53,151 nucleotides of DNA from Flavobacteriaceae bacterium. Lineage in GTDB: Bacteria; Bacteroidota; Bacteroidia; Flavobacteriales; Flavobacteriaceae. Made by a program: the position numbers and the translations under genes. The notes under the pieces were generated by a model, which saw nothing but the letters and a program-made list of their open reading frames with translations, did not search any database and was not told where the DNA came from. The DNA lies in contig CANGCT010000006.1 in NCBI GenBank assembly GCA_947452415.1, positions 1 to 53,151 of the forward strand. Direction: 5' to 3'. Shown piece by piece: positions 27,169 through 35,192 of this stretch. Each line of letters begins with the position of its first letter. The stretch's first letter is position 1.

Positions 27169-27187
27169 CTAAATTTTATATAATTTG

Positions 27188-27195
27188 CAAAGGTA
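27188..27195 (-). promoter_or_regulatory. Candidate -7 box (TACCTTTG) for rsfS-ftsH
   Basis: Complement of CAAAGGTA, 19 bp upstream of the rsfS ATG, TAnnTTTG consensus; lies in the 93-bp space divergent to birA. Confidence 0.45.
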
Positions 27196-27261
27196 TCAAA
27201 AAATGTGCTTATTTTTGATGCTTAACATAAGTTTAAGTACCAATTTGATAAAATACCTCGC

Positions 27262-27993
27262 ATGTCAATAATCAAACTCAATGCCATAGATTCTACTAAT
27301 GATTTTTTGAAGGATCTTACGCGTAACCAATTGGTAGATAATTTCACAACTGTTGTAGCACAAAAACAAACCAAAGGCAAGGGGCAAATGGGTGCCAATT
27401 GGGATTCTGAAGAGGGTAAAAACTTAATTATGAGTATTTTGGTTAAAGATGTTTTGCAAAATATTGATGAAATATTCCATTTAAATGTTGCTGTTGCACT
27501 TTCCGTTCTTCAAGTTTTACAAGATTGTAAAGTGCCTAATTTAAGTGTGAAATGGCCTAACGACATAATGTCAGACCATAAAAAAATAGGTGGCATACTA
27601 ATTGAAAACAGTTTTAAATCGGATACGAAAATTGAATCCATAGTAGGAATTGGATTAAATGTGAACCAAAAGCAATTTGAGAATCTTCCGAAAGCTTCTT
27701 CTATGGCAGTAATTTCCAATACCGAATTTGATTTGGATATACTTTTAAATAAAATTATTTTTCAAATTAAGAAAAATTGCAGTTGGATACTTTCTAACCA
27801 AACCGATAAATTATGGCAGGAATACCACAAACACCTTTTTAAAATAAATGTTCCAATGGCTTTTGAAGATACCAATCAAAATAAATTCATGGGAATTATT
27901 CAAGGTGTTTCACCAGAAGGAAGACTGCAAGTAGTATTAGAAGACGATTCTATAAAAAGTTATGGCATTAAAGAAATTCAAATATTATTTTAA
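27262..27993 (+). CDS. birA: Biotin--[acetyl-CoA-carboxylase] ligase
   Basis: 243 residues, catalytic (LPL-A-like) domain 'AIDSTNDFLKDL', 'KQTKGKGQMGANWDS', 'LSVKWPNDIMSDHKKIGGILIE', 'VGIGLNVNQ', and a C-terminal SH3-like part. No N-terminal winged-helix domain, so it is a class I, enzyme-only ligase and not a repressor. The biotin-protein ligase loop reads KGKGQMG, a variant of the usual GRGRxGR. Biotinylates acetyl-CoA carboxylase BCCP. Divergent from rsfS. Confidence 0.94.
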   Translation: MSIIKLNAIDSTNDFLKDLTRNQLVDNFTTVVAQKQTKGKGQMGANWDSEEGKNLIMSILVKDVLQNIDEIFHLNVAVALSVLQVLQDCKVPNLSVKWPNDIMSDHKKIGGILIENSFKSDTKIESIVGIGLNVNQKQFENLPKASSMAVISNTEFDLDILLNKIIFQIKKNCSWILSNQTDKLWQEYHKHLFKINVPMAFEDTNQNKFMGIIQGVSPEGRLQVVLEDDSIKSYGIKEIQILF

Positions 27994-27997
27994 ATAG

Positions 27998-28033
27998 AAA
28001 AACCTAGTATCTGTTTTAGGATACGAGGTTTTT
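27998..28033. terminator. Terminator between birA and the SRPBCC gene
   Basis: AAAAACCTAGTATC (27998-28011) pairs with GATACGAGGTTTTT (28020-28033), one mismatch, 8-nt loop; sits between convergent genes. Confidence 0.75.
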
Positions 28034-28074
28034 CTTTTCAATATTAAATTGTTATTCCGTAAGAATCTCTTTAA

Positions 28075-28467
28075 TTATAATTTATGCATATTTTCTGCCA
28101 AAGTTTCAATGAATTTAGATATTGGGCCTTTAATCATCATGGCCATCATTGGGTTGAATTCGCCTTCAAAATCTAACTTTACTTCGCTAGAATTTTCTGA
28201 AATAGAAGCAATAGAAGCAATCAAGGAAAAAGGCAATTTATCGCTAGCAGCATTCAAAACTACTTTCGAATTTGGAATTCCTTCTTTCAATCGCAGTTTA
28301 ATTTCGGGCATACCTTTCAATCCAAAATTAAAAATATCTTCTCCAAGAACTTCAAATTTCGCAATATTATCCGGCATTAATTTCTCAAAATTCTTAACAT
28401 CCGACAAAGCATTATATAAATATTCTGCTGATTTTTCTACTGTAACTTTTGGGCTTTCTAGGTTCAT
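28075..28467 (-). CDS. SRPBCC-fold ligand-binding protein (START-like)
   Basis: 130 residues. 'VTVEKSAEYLYNALSDVKNFEKLMPDNI' is the typical opening strand and helix of an SRPBCC/polyketide-cyclase-like fold, and the C-terminal helix 'GPISKFIETLAENMHKL' closes it. A Met-rich stretch (NPMMAMMIKG) lies before the last helix. Cytosolic. Ligand unknown; the gene is 39 bp downstream of pyrE on the same strand and widely conserved in Flavobacteriia. Confidence 0.85.
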   Translation of the reverse strand: MNLESPKVTVEKSAEYLYNALSDVKNFEKLMPDNIAKFEVLGEDIFNFGLKGMPEIKLRLKEGIPNSKVVLNAASDKLPFSLIASIASISENSSEVKLDFEGEFNPMMAMMIKGPISKFIETLAENMHKL

Positions 28468-28506
28468 TTTTTATGTCTTAATACTTGTATACTTTAATCT
28501 TGATAC

Positions 28507-29148
28507 TTAAACATTCCAAGTGGATGGACTTTCACGCCATTCTTGTAAGGTAATTTGTTCTTCTTCGGTAATGTATTTTTTTTCTACTGCCAATTCTAAT
28601 AAATGTTCATAATTGCTTAACGTATTCAAAGTTACATTGGCATTTTTAAAATTTTCATCGGCAACGTCAAATCCGTAAGAGAAAATAGCAATCATTCCTT
28701 TTACATTTGCTCCTGCTTCTTTCAAGGCTTCTACAGCCATCAAACTACTATTTCCAGTTGAAATTAAATCTTCTACAACGACTACATTTTGTCCTTTTTG
28801 TAAAAAACCTTCCACTTGATTTTGTCTTCCATGCTTTTTTGCTTCTGGTCTAACATACACAAATGGTAGTCCTAATTCTTCTGCAACGAGTATTCCGATA
28901 CCAATAGCACCTGTAGCAACTCCAGCAATTACGTCGGGTTTACCATAAATTTCAGTTATTTGTTTAGAAAATTCATCACGGATGTAATTTCTAATCGCTG
29001 GAAACGAAAGGGTTAAGCGGTTGTCACAATAAATAGGAGAGTTCCAACCTGATGCCCATTTAAAAGGATTTGATGGATTCAATTTAATTGCATTTATTTG
29101 TAAAAGCAATTCTGCCGTTTTTTCGGCTGTTTTAGTATTAATAATCAT
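28507..29148 (-). CDS. pyrE: Orotate phosphoribosyltransferase
   Basis: 213 residues from ATG 29146-29148 (MIINTKTAEKTAELL); a longer frame starting at 29211 would run 63 bp into the divergent Nudix gene and adds residues foreign to the family. PRPP-binding motif 'NVVVVEDLISTGNSSL' and 'FKWASGWNSPIYCDNR', 'GVATGAIGIGILVAEEL', 'YVRPEAKKHG' are intact. Converts orotate and PRPP to OMP in pyrimidine synthesis. The promoter boxes (29153-29182) lie inside the neighbouring gene, and the predicted transcript is leaderless or nearly so. Confidence 0.95.
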   Translation of the reverse strand: MIINTKTAEKTAELLLQINAIKLNPSNPFKWASGWNSPIYCDNRLTLSFPAIRNYIRDEFSKQITEIYGKPDVIAGVATGAIGIGILVAEELGLPFVYVRPEAKKHGRQNQVEGFLQKGQNVVVVEDLISTGNSSLMAVEALKEAGANVKGMIAIFSYGFDVADENFKNANVTLNTLSNYEHLLELAVEKKYITEEEQITLQEWRESPSTWNV

Positions 29149-29152
29149 ACTG

Positions 29153-29182
29153 CAAATGTATAAAGTTTTTGTGAACGACAAA
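29153..29182 (-). promoter_or_regulatory. pyrE promoter (TTTG - 18 bp - TACATTTG)
   Basis: On the minus strand TTTG (complement of 29179-29182) and TACATTTG (complement of 29153-29160) are 18 bp apart, matching the Bacteroidetes TTTG/-33, TAnnTTTG/-7 arrangement. The -7 box ends 4 bp before the pyrE ATG, and both boxes lie within the first nine codons of the Nudix gene. Confidence 0.65.
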
Positions 29183-29746
29183 CCACTTTTTTTAACAAAT
29201 GAAGTCGCCAAAGAAACCGACTTTCAATTGTTCTTGCTGGAAAGTGTAGATATTGAACAACTTATTGTGAAAATGTTCAATAATAAGATAAAGAAAGCCT
29301 ATTTATATTATCCAGATGAGAAAGAAATTCTTAATAAAGTAAAAGAAAAAATTCCTGTTAAAAAAGCAGGAGGAGGATTGGTTTATAATAAAAATAGGGA
29401 GGTTTTGTTTATTTTTAGAAACGGAAAATGGGATTTGCCCAAAGGCGGATGCAATAAAGGCGAAGAAATTGAAGACTGTTCTGCTCGTGAAGTCGAAGAA
29501 GAAACAGGAGTAGATAATCTTAAAATTACCAAAAAACTCCAAAAAACCTACCACGTTTTTAAAAGAAATGGTGTTTATAGACTAAAGATTACCCATTGGT
29601 TTGAAATGACTACCATATTTGAAGGAATTCCAATTCCGCAAGAAAATGAAGGTATTGAAAAAGTTGCTTGGCTCAATCCAGAAGAAATTAAGCAAGCCTT
29701 GAAAAATTCGTATGAGAATATTAAATTATTGTTTGAAGAAATTTAA
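29156..29746 (+). CDS. Nudix hydrolase
   Basis: 196 residues. An N-terminal region of about 70 residues precedes a Nudix domain with a complete box, G-x5-E-x7-REVEEE-x-G-V, in 'GGCNKGEEIEDCSAREVEEETGV'-type order (split: GGCNKGEEIED / CSAREVEEETGV). Nudix enzymes cleave nucleoside diphosphate-linked substrates; the substrate here is not predictable. Start ATG at 29156 is only 7 bp from the divergent pyrE start, so each gene's control region lies inside the other. Confidence 0.92.
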   Translation: MYKVFVNDKPLFLTNEVAKETDFQLFLLESVDIEQLIVKMFNNKIKKAYLYYPDEKEILNKVKEKIPVKKAGGGLVYNKNREVLFIFRNGKWDLPKGGCNKGEEIEDCSAREVEEETGVDNLKITKKLQKTYHVFKRNGVYRLKITHWFEMTTIFEGIPIPQENEGIEKVAWLNPEEIKQALKNSYENIKLLFEEI

Positions 29747-29768
29747 GACTTTAATTTCATCTTTTTTG

Positions 29769-29776
29769 TATATTTG
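29769..29776 (+). promoter_or_regulatory. Candidate -7 box (TATATTTG) for the toxin-antitoxin pair
   Basis: TAnnTTTG consensus 22 bp upstream of the antitoxin ATG at 29799. Confidence 0.45.
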
Positions 29777-29798
29777 ATAAATAATAATTTCAATAAAT

Positions 29799-30026
29799 AT
29801 GGAAACCATTAATATTTCTTTTCATTCGCAAGACGATTCGCAAGTAGATGCTGTAAAGGCTTTTATGAAAAGTTTGAAAATTAAATTTGAAATCTCTAAA
29901 GAAAAAGCAATTACCTTATCTAAAGAGCAACAACAAATTTTAGATATCCAACTTAACCCCGACAAATCTACTTATACGAATGCCGAATCACTATATGTTG
30001 ATTTAAAAAACAAGTATGAATTATAA
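29799..30026 (+). CDS. Antitoxin of a ParE/RelE-type module (DUF2683-like)
   Basis: 75 residues. N-terminal strand 'INISFHSQDDSQVDAVKAFMKSLKIKFEI' resembles the small Bacteroidetes antitoxins (DUF2683-like) found before ParE/RelE toxins. The C-terminal half is charged and probably disordered until it binds the toxin. Its last 11 bp overlap the toxin start. Such antitoxins usually neutralise the toxin and repress the operon as a complex. Confidence 0.75.
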   Translation: METINISFHSQDDSQVDAVKAFMKSLKIKFEISKEKAITLSKEQQQILDIQLNPDKSTYTNAESLYVDLKNKYEL

Positions 30027-30315
30027 GGTTATTGTTTCTCCAATTGCTTCAAAAAATATAGAAGATGCTGTAGAATATTATAGTCAAAAAGTAAGTCAAA
30101 AAGTTGCCCTCGATTTTTTAAATGATTACAAAATGACTTACAAAGCGTTACAGAAAAATCCTTTTTATCGATTTCACGATAACAATTATAGATTTATACC
30201 TTTTAGCAAATTTCCTTATATTGCTTTTTTTATTCTTGACGAATCTAGTAAAACTGTTTTCTTAAATGCGGTATTTCATACTTCCCAAAACCCGAGTAAA
30301 TTTCCAATAAAATAA
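30016..30315 (+). CDS. ParE/RelE-superfamily toxin
   Basis: 99 residues with the ParE-like pattern 'YKVIVSPIASKNIEDAVEYYSQKVSQKVALDFLNDYK', 'PFYRFHDNNYRFIPFSKFPYIAFFIL', 'VFLNAVFHTSQNP'. Conserved Arg and aromatic residues of the central sheet are present. Whether it targets gyrase (ParE) or ribosomal mRNA (RelE) cannot be read from sequence. Pairs with the overlapping upstream antitoxin. Confidence 0.85.
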   Translation: MNYKVIVSPIASKNIEDAVEYYSQKVSQKVALDFLNDYKMTYKALQKNPFYRFHDNNYRFIPFSKFPYIAFFILDESSKTVFLNAVFHTSQNPSKFPIK

Positions 30316-30424
30316 ATACGAATTTTTTTTATAAAAAATCTTGCTATTATGTTTTATTTAGAATTCAAATTTAATTTTAATTTCAAAAATTCGTAATTCC
30401 TAATTATTAATTCCTAATTGGCTT

Positions 30425-30432
30425 TATCTTTG
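30425..30432 (+). promoter_or_regulatory. Candidate -7 box (TATCTTTG) just before the helicase ATG
   Basis: TAnnTTTG consensus ending 4 bp before ATG 30437, implying a leaderless transcript as for pyrE. No matching -33 seen. Confidence 0.4.
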
Positions 30433-30436
30433 CCAA

Positions 30437-31780
30437 ATGAATAACAATCCACACTCTACCAATTTACTATTAAATTTAGGAATTGAAAGTCTAAACGAAA
30501 TGCAAGAAATGGCACAAGATGCTATTTTGAATGATGCCAATATATTATTACTTTCCCCAACAGGTTCCGGAAAAACTTTGGCTTTTTTATTGCCAATTTT
30601 TGAAATGTTACAACCCGAAATAAACACCGTTCAATGTTTAATTTTAGTTCCATCCCGCGAATTAGGTTTGCAAATTGAGCAAGTTTGGAAAAAAATGGGA
30701 ACCGAATTTAAAGTAAATGTTTGCTATGGCGGACATTCTATTGATACTGAAATTAAAAACCTTTCCAATCCACCAGCAGTTTTAATAGGAACTCCTGGAC
30801 GAATTGCAGATCATATTGAAAGAGGTACTTTCAAAATGGATGCAATTCAAACCTTGGTTTTAGACGAATTTGATAAATCCTTGCAATTGGGTTTCCACGA
30901 GCAAATGTCGTTTATCATTTCAAAATTAAATAAACTGAACAAACGAATTTTGGTTTCGGCAACTTCCGATATTGAAATTCCAAAATATACCCGAGTTGTA
31001 AATCCAACCGTTTTAGATTTTATTCCTACTGAAGAAGCAAATTCTAATTTGACTTTAAAAATGGTAGTTTCCAAAGAAAAAGATAAAATCAATTCGCTTT
31101 TTAATTTGATTTGTTCATTAAAATCGCAATCGGCAATTATTTTTTGCAACCATAGAGATGCTGCCGAACGCATTAGCGATACCCTTAACGAAAAAGGAAT
31201 TTACTCAACTTACTACCATGGTGGGATGGATCAAGACGTGCGTGAGCGTGCTTTAATTCAGTTTAGAAACGGAAGCGTAAGTTATTTAGTAACTACAGAT
31301 TTAGCCGCACGTGGACTGGATATTCCCGAAATGAAACATGTAATTCACTACCATTTACCTTCCAAAGAAGATGAATTTACCCACAGAAACGGACGTACCG
31401 CAAGGATGTTGGCTTCTGGAACTGCCTATATAGTGGCTCATGAAAGTGAGAAAAAAATGGATTATATAGATTATACTACTACAGTTTTGAATGTAGATAA
31501 TGCCACAACTTTACCAAAGGCTCCCGAATTTCAAACGATTTACGTGAGTGGTGGTAAGAAAAATAAATTAAACAAAATTGACATTGTAGGTTTCTTTTCT
31601 CAAAAAGGAAAACTAGAAAAAGGCGATTTAGGTTTAATTGAAGTAAAAGATTTCATTTCGTTTGCAGCCGTAAAATCTAAAAAGGTAAAAGAATTTTTAG
31701 GCAATATCCGAGACGAAAAAATGAAAGGGAAAAAGTTTAAAATTGAAGTAGCGCGTAAGGTTGTAAAGAAAGAAGAGTAA
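30437..31780 (+). CDS. DEAD-box RNA helicase, DbpA-like
   Basis: 447 residues. Motif I 'SPTGSGKT', Ia 'PSRELGLQ', Ib 'TPGR', II 'VLDEFDKS' (DEFD instead of DEAD), III 'SAT', V 'TTDLAARGLDIP', VI 'HRNGRTARM'. The last 75 residues ('IYVSGGKKNKLNKIDIVGFF' to 'KFKIEVARK') fit the DbpA RNA-binding domain, which in E. coli DbpA binds 23S rRNA hairpin 92, suggesting a role in 50S assembly. Followed by an inverted repeat that may terminate both convergent units. Confidence 0.92.
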   Translation: MNNNPHSTNLLLNLGIESLNEMQEMAQDAILNDANILLLSPTGSGKTLAFLLPIFEMLQPEINTVQCLILVPSRELGLQIEQVWKKMGTEFKVNVCYGGHSIDTEIKNLSNPPAVLIGTPGRIADHIERGTFKMDAIQTLVLDEFDKSLQLGFHEQMSFIISKLNKLNKRILVSATSDIEIPKYTRVVNPTVLDFIPTEEANSNLTLKMVVSKEKDKINSLFNLICSLKSQSAIIFCNHRDAAERISDTLNEKGIYSTYYHGGMDQDVRERALIQFRNGSVSYLVTTDLAARGLDIPEMKHVIHYHLPSKEDEFTHRNGRTARMLASGTAYIVAHESEKKMDYIDYTTTVLNVDNATTLPKAPEFQTIYVSGGKKNKLNKIDIVGFFSQKGKLEKGDLGLIEVKDFISFAAVKSKKVKEFLGNIRDEKMKGKKFKIEVARKVVKKEE

Positions 31781-31786
31781 TTTTTT

Positions 31787-31853
31787 AACCATGAAGATAA
31801 TAAGAAAAATTAAGAGTTTTGCATTCTTAATTTTTCTTAATATCTTCATGGTT
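31787..31853. repeat. Interspersed inverted repeat, diverged copy / terminator
   Basis: Arms 31787-31815 and 31825-31853 pair with one mismatch in 29 (AACCATGAAGATAATAAG...). Shares AACCAT(G/T)AAG and the AAAATTAAG core with the copies at 8311 and 41743. Lies between the convergent helicase and coaD genes and can act as a bidirectional terminator. Confidence 0.75.
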
Positions 31854-31888
31854 TAACTTAAAATTCTATAAGTCTAGAAGGTATTAAA

Positions 31889-32341
31889 TTATATTCTCAC
31901 TGAATCCGGCACCAAAACCGTATAATCCCCACCGTTTCTAATTACATCTCGAACGATACTCGAACTAATAAATGAGGTTTTAGAAGCCGTTAATAAGAAA
32001 ACGGTTTCAATTTTAGACAACAATCGGTTGGTGTGTGCAATGGCTTTTTCAAACTCAAAATCGGCAGGATTTCGCAAACCACGTAAGATAAATTGTGCAT
32101 TTTCTTTGTAACACAAATCAATGGTTAAACCTTCGTAGGTAATAACTTTTACTTTGGGTTCGTTTTTAAATGCGTCTTCAATAAAGCGTTTCCTATCTTC
32201 AAGAGAAAACATGTATTTTTTTTCGGCATTGATTCCGATGGCAACAATCACTTCATCAAATAGAGAAATTCCTCTTTTTATGATGTCAAAATGACCATTC
32301 GTAATTGGATCAAATGACCCTGGAAATATTGCTTTTTTCAT
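31889..32341 (-). CDS. coaD: Phosphopantetheine adenylyltransferase
   Basis: 150 residues. Nucleotidyltransferase motif 'FPGSFDPITNGHFDII' and 'ISSSIVRDV' near the C-terminus, with 'YMFSLEDRKRFIEDAF' and 'FILRGLRNPADFEFEKAIAHTNR' between. Catalyses 4'-phosphopantetheine + ATP to dephospho-CoA. Downstream of ddl on the same strand, 78 bp apart. Confidence 0.96.
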   Translation of the reverse strand: MKKAIFPGSFDPITNGHFDIIKRGISLFDEVIVAIGINAEKKYMFSLEDRKRFIEDAFKNEPKVKVITYEGLTIDLCYKENAQFILRGLRNPADFEFEKAIAHTNRLLSKIETVFLLTASKTSFISSSIVRDVIRNGGDYTVLVPDSVRI

Positions 32342-32419
32342 TTTTTATATGTGTATGGTTTGTGGTTTTTAGTTTATAGTTTTCGCAACAATTATAAACC
32401 AAAAACAATAAACTAGGAA

Positions 32420-33406
32420 CTATTTTTTCCAAATAGGCTTTCTTTGTAAAGCTAAACTAATTTCGTTTTCCAACAAATTCCCCATTTCCAATTTAGCATA
32501 AGCAGCTTGTTGTGGAAAAATACTTTGAGGCGATAAACCTGGGTTGGTGTTAATTTCAATAAAATGCGGAATGTCATTCATGATAATAAAATCGGTTCTC
32601 GAAAAACCACTCATTCCTAGGGATTCATATACTTTTTTGGCAGTTTCAATTACCTTGTTTTCTATTTCTTGCGATATTCTTGCCGGAGTAATTTCTTCTG
32701 ATTTTCCTAGATATTTGGCTTCATAATCAAAGAAGGAATTTTGCGAAAGAATTTCAGTTATTCCTAAAACTTTGGTTTCTCCTTGGTATTTTAAAACACC
32801 AACAGAAACTTCGCGACCGTTTAAATACGATTCAATTAAAATATCGTTGTCTTCTGCGAAAGCAAAATCCAATGCTTTTTGGAAATCTTCTAAAGTAGTA
32901 ACCATAGAAACTCCTAATGAACTTCCGGATTGGTTTGGTTTTACAAAAAACGGAAGGCCTAATTCGGCAGTAACTTTATTTCCATCAATTGGATCTCCTT
33001 TGGTTATATAAATTGAATTGGCTTTCGGAATATTAAATTTAGATAAAACCGAAAGGGTATCTCTTTTGTTAAATGTCAATGCCGATTGGTAAAAAGTACA
33101 GCCAGTGTATGGTAAATCGACTAATTCCCAATAGGCTTGCATGTGGCCATCTTCACCGGGAGTTCCATGAATAGTATTGACTACAACTTCAAATTTCATG
33201 GTTTGATTGTCTTTTACAAAAGAAAAATCGGCTTTATTAATTGGATATTTTACACCCTCAACTAAGCAATACCAATCATTTAATAGAATATGTACTTCAA
33301 AAGGTTGGTATTTGGATTTATCCAAATTATTCAATATTAATTGACCACTTCGCAAGGATATTACTGATTCTTCAGAATATCCGCCCATAACTACGGCTAC
33401 GTTCAT
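32420..33406 (-). CDS. ddl: D-alanine--D-alanine ligase
   Basis: 328 residues from ATG 33404-33406 (MNVAVVMGGYSEESVISL), the normal Ddl opening; an earlier in-frame start adds 13 residues unlike the family. ATP-grasp blocks: 'HGTPGEDGHMQAYWEL', 'PFFVKPNQSGSSLGV', 'DILIESYLNGREVSVGVL', 'FIEINTNPGLSPQSIFP'. Makes D-Ala-D-Ala for peptidoglycan. Divergent from the PASTA protein gene with 83 bp between, where -7 boxes for both strands are crowded together (33432-33439 complement TATTTTTG; 33465-33472). Confidence 0.94.
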   Translation of the reverse strand: MNVAVVMGGYSEESVISLRSGQLILNNLDKSKYQPFEVHILLNDWYCLVEGVKYPINKADFSFVKDNQTMKFEVVVNTIHGTPGEDGHMQAYWELVDLPYTGCTFYQSALTFNKRDTLSVLSKFNIPKANSIYITKGDPIDGNKVTAELGLPFFVKPNQSGSSLGVSMVTTLEDFQKALDFAFAEDNDILIESYLNGREVSVGVLKYQGETKVLGITEILSQNSFFDYEAKYLGKSEEITPARISQEIENKVIETAKKVYESLGMSGFSRTDFIIMNDIPHFIEINTNPGLSPQSIFPQQAAYAKLEMGNLLENEISLALQRKPIWKK

Positions 33407-33445
33407 TGAGGATTTTATTTTAATTACTATACAAAAATAGCACAA

Positions 33446-33472
33446 TTGTTGAAACTAAAAATTATATCTTTG
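33446..33472 (+). promoter_or_regulatory. Promoter of the PASTA-rluD unit (TTG - 16 bp - TATCTTTG)
   Basis: TTG 33446-33448 and TATCTTTG 33465-33472, 17 bp before ATG 33490; fits the Bacteroidetes consensus with slightly short spacing. Confidence 0.5.
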
Positions 33473-33489
33473 CGATAAATACTAAATTT

Positions 33490-34113
33490 ATGAGTTTTAG
33501 AAAATATCTTACCAGTAAAGTTTTTGTTGCCCAAGTTTTGGCAGCGTTAGCGATAGTGGCAGTAATTGCTTTTTTGTTTTTTCATTGGATAACCTTTGTA
33601 ACCAATCATGGTAATGAAATAACGGTTCCAAATTTGGCAAAATTAAACGAAGACCAAGTAGAAGAAAAATTAAACGAGCTCGATTTAGATTACGAAATTA
33701 TTGATACAGTAGATTATAATCCTAATTTTCCTAAACTAACTGTAGTACAACAAGAGCCAACAGCAGGGTCTAAAGTTAAAGGAGGAAGAACTATTTATTT
33801 GAAAATAAATGCTCCAACTTTTAAGATGGTTGCTGTGCCCGATTTAATTGAAAAAACCTATCGTCAAGCCGTTCCAACCTTAAAAGCCAGTGGTTTACAA
33901 GAAGGGACTATTAAATATGTTCCTTATCTCGGTAAAGACATGGTGCTAGAAATGTGGATGAATGGAAAGAGAATAAAACCTGGAACTCGGGTTTTAAAAG
34001 CATCCAAAATAGATTTAGTGCTTGGAGACGGAAAAGTTGTCTTTGACGATACCCAATTAGATTCTATTCCGAATAATGATATGCCAAAAGATACCATCCC
34101 AAATGAACAATAA
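33490..34113 (+). CDS. Membrane-anchored PASTA-domain protein
   Basis: 207 residues. Cytoplasmic stub, one membrane helix (about 13-36), then about two to three PASTA repeats ('ITVPNLAKLNEDQVEEKLNELDLDYEI', 'VVQQEPTAGSKVKGGRTIYLKI', 'VAVPDLIEKTYRQAVPTLKASGLQ', each shown in part). Here there is no kinase or transpeptidase domain. PASTA domains bind peptidoglycan fragments or mediate contacts in cell-wall enzymes. Adjacent ddl supports a wall-related role. Its 3' end overlaps rluD by 11 bp, so the two are coupled. Confidence 0.88.
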   Translation: MSFRKYLTSKVFVAQVLAALAIVAVIAFLFFHWITFVTNHGNEITVPNLAKLNEDQVEEKLNELDLDYEIIDTVDYNPNFPKLTVVQQEPTAGSKVKGGRTIYLKINAPTFKMVAVPDLIEKTYRQAVPTLKASGLQEGTIKYVPYLGKDMVLEMWMNGKRIKPGTRVLKASKIDLVLGDGKVVFDDTQLDSIPNNDMPKDTIPNEQ

Positions 34114-35143
34114 TAGTGATTTGCAAGAACCAGAAGAAGAACTTTTTGAACATTACAGGTTTGATGTACCCAAAGGGCAAGCCTTTTTAAGAATTGATAA
34201 ATATTTGATGTTGATGGTTCCCAATGCCACACGAAATAAAATTCAGAATGCTGCTACCAATGGCGATATTTATGTGAATGATGTTACGGTTAAATCCAAC
34301 TACAAGGTAAAACCTTTGGATGTTATTCGTATTTTATTATCCCATCCACCTTTTGAAAACAGAGTCGATCCGGAAGATATTCCTTTAGATATTGTGTATG
34401 AAGATGATGCTTTGTTGTTAATCAACAAGCCAGCAAATTTTGTAGTGCATCCTGGACACGGAAATTACACTGGTACTTTGGTGAACGCCTTGGCTTTCCA
34501 TTTTGAAAACTTACCTTTAAACAGTTCGGAGCGACCTGGATTGGTGCATCGAATAGATAAAGATACCACAGGACTTTTGGTTGTTGCCAAAACCGAAGCC
34601 GCAATGACCCATTTGGCAAAGCAATTTGAAGATAAAACTTCCGAAAGAGAATATATTGCCCTAGTTTGGGGGAATGTGAAAGAGGAGGAAGGCACCATAA
34701 CCGGAAACATTGCCCGTCACGTAAAAGACAGAATGCAAATGTCGGTTTTTGCCGATCCCGAAATAGGAAAGCATGCCGTAACGCATTACAAAGTTTTGGA
34801 GCGTTTTGGTTATGTAACTTTAATTTCTTGCAAATTAGAAACGGGAAGAACCCATCAAATTCGTGTGCACCTAAAACACATAGGCCATACCTTATTTAAT
34901 GACGAACGCTATGGCGGAAATTTAATTTTGAAAGGAACCACCTTTACCAAATACAAACAATTTATTGATAATTGTTTTAAAACCTTACCACGCCAAGCGC
35001 TTCACGCCAAAACTTTAGGTTTTGTGCATCCCGTAACAGGAGAAATGATGCGATTTGACACCGAAATACCCAAAGACATGGCAGATTGCATTGAGAAATG
35101 GAGAAATTATTCCAAATCGAATGCTTCTGAGGAGGAGGAATAA
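34103..35143 (+). CDS. rluD: RluD-type 23S rRNA pseudouridine synthase
   Basis: 346 residues from ATG 34103 (MNNNSDLQEPEEE); an earlier non-ATG start is possible but less likely. N-terminal S4 domain (about 30-85, 'LRIDKYLMLMVPNATRNKIQNA') and catalytic domain with 'GLVHRIDKDTTGLLVVAK', whose Asp is the nucleophile, plus 'CKLETGRTHQIRVHL'. RluD modifies helix 69 of 23S rRNA; RluA-family members of Bacteroidetes are hard to separate by sequence alone. Followed by a strong terminator. Confidence 0.9.
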   Translation: MNNNSDLQEPEEELFEHYRFDVPKGQAFLRIDKYLMLMVPNATRNKIQNAATNGDIYVNDVTVKSNYKVKPLDVIRILLSHPPFENRVDPEDIPLDIVYEDDALLLINKPANFVVHPGHGNYTGTLVNALAFHFENLPLNSSERPGLVHRIDKDTTGLLVVAKTEAAMTHLAKQFEDKTSEREYIALVWGNVKEEEGTITGNIARHVKDRMQMSVFADPEIGKHAVTHYKVLERFGYVTLISCKLETGRTHQIRVHLKHIGHTLFNDERYGGNLILKGTTFTKYKQFIDNCFKTLPRQALHAKTLGFVHPVTGEMMRFDTEIPKDMADCIEKWRNYSKSNASEEEE

Positions 35144-35145
35144 AA

Positions 35146-35177
35146 AAAAGAGCTTTAGAAATTTCTAAAGCTCTTTT
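35146..35177. terminator. Terminator after rluD
   Basis: Perfect palindrome AAAAGAGCTTTAGAAA / TTTCTAAAGCTCTTTT (35146-35161 with 35162-35177), serving rluD and the convergent minus-strand gene at 35193. Confidence 0.8.
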
Positions 35178-35192
35178 ATTCTTTTTAATTAT

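Noticed and set aside
28049..28510. 153-codon plus-strand frame
   Set aside because: Mirrors the SRPBCC gene on the minus strand; its composition is that of a shadow frame, and the minus-strand protein has a recognised fold.
29148..29211. Longer pyrE start at 29211
   Set aside because: The extra 21 residues do not match OPRTase and would overlap the divergent Nudix gene by 56 bp; the ATG at 29148 follows a consensus promoter.
30878..30901. DEFD instead of DEAD as evidence of a dead helicase
   Set aside because: All other helicase motifs are intact and DExD variation is normal among superfamily 2 helicases.
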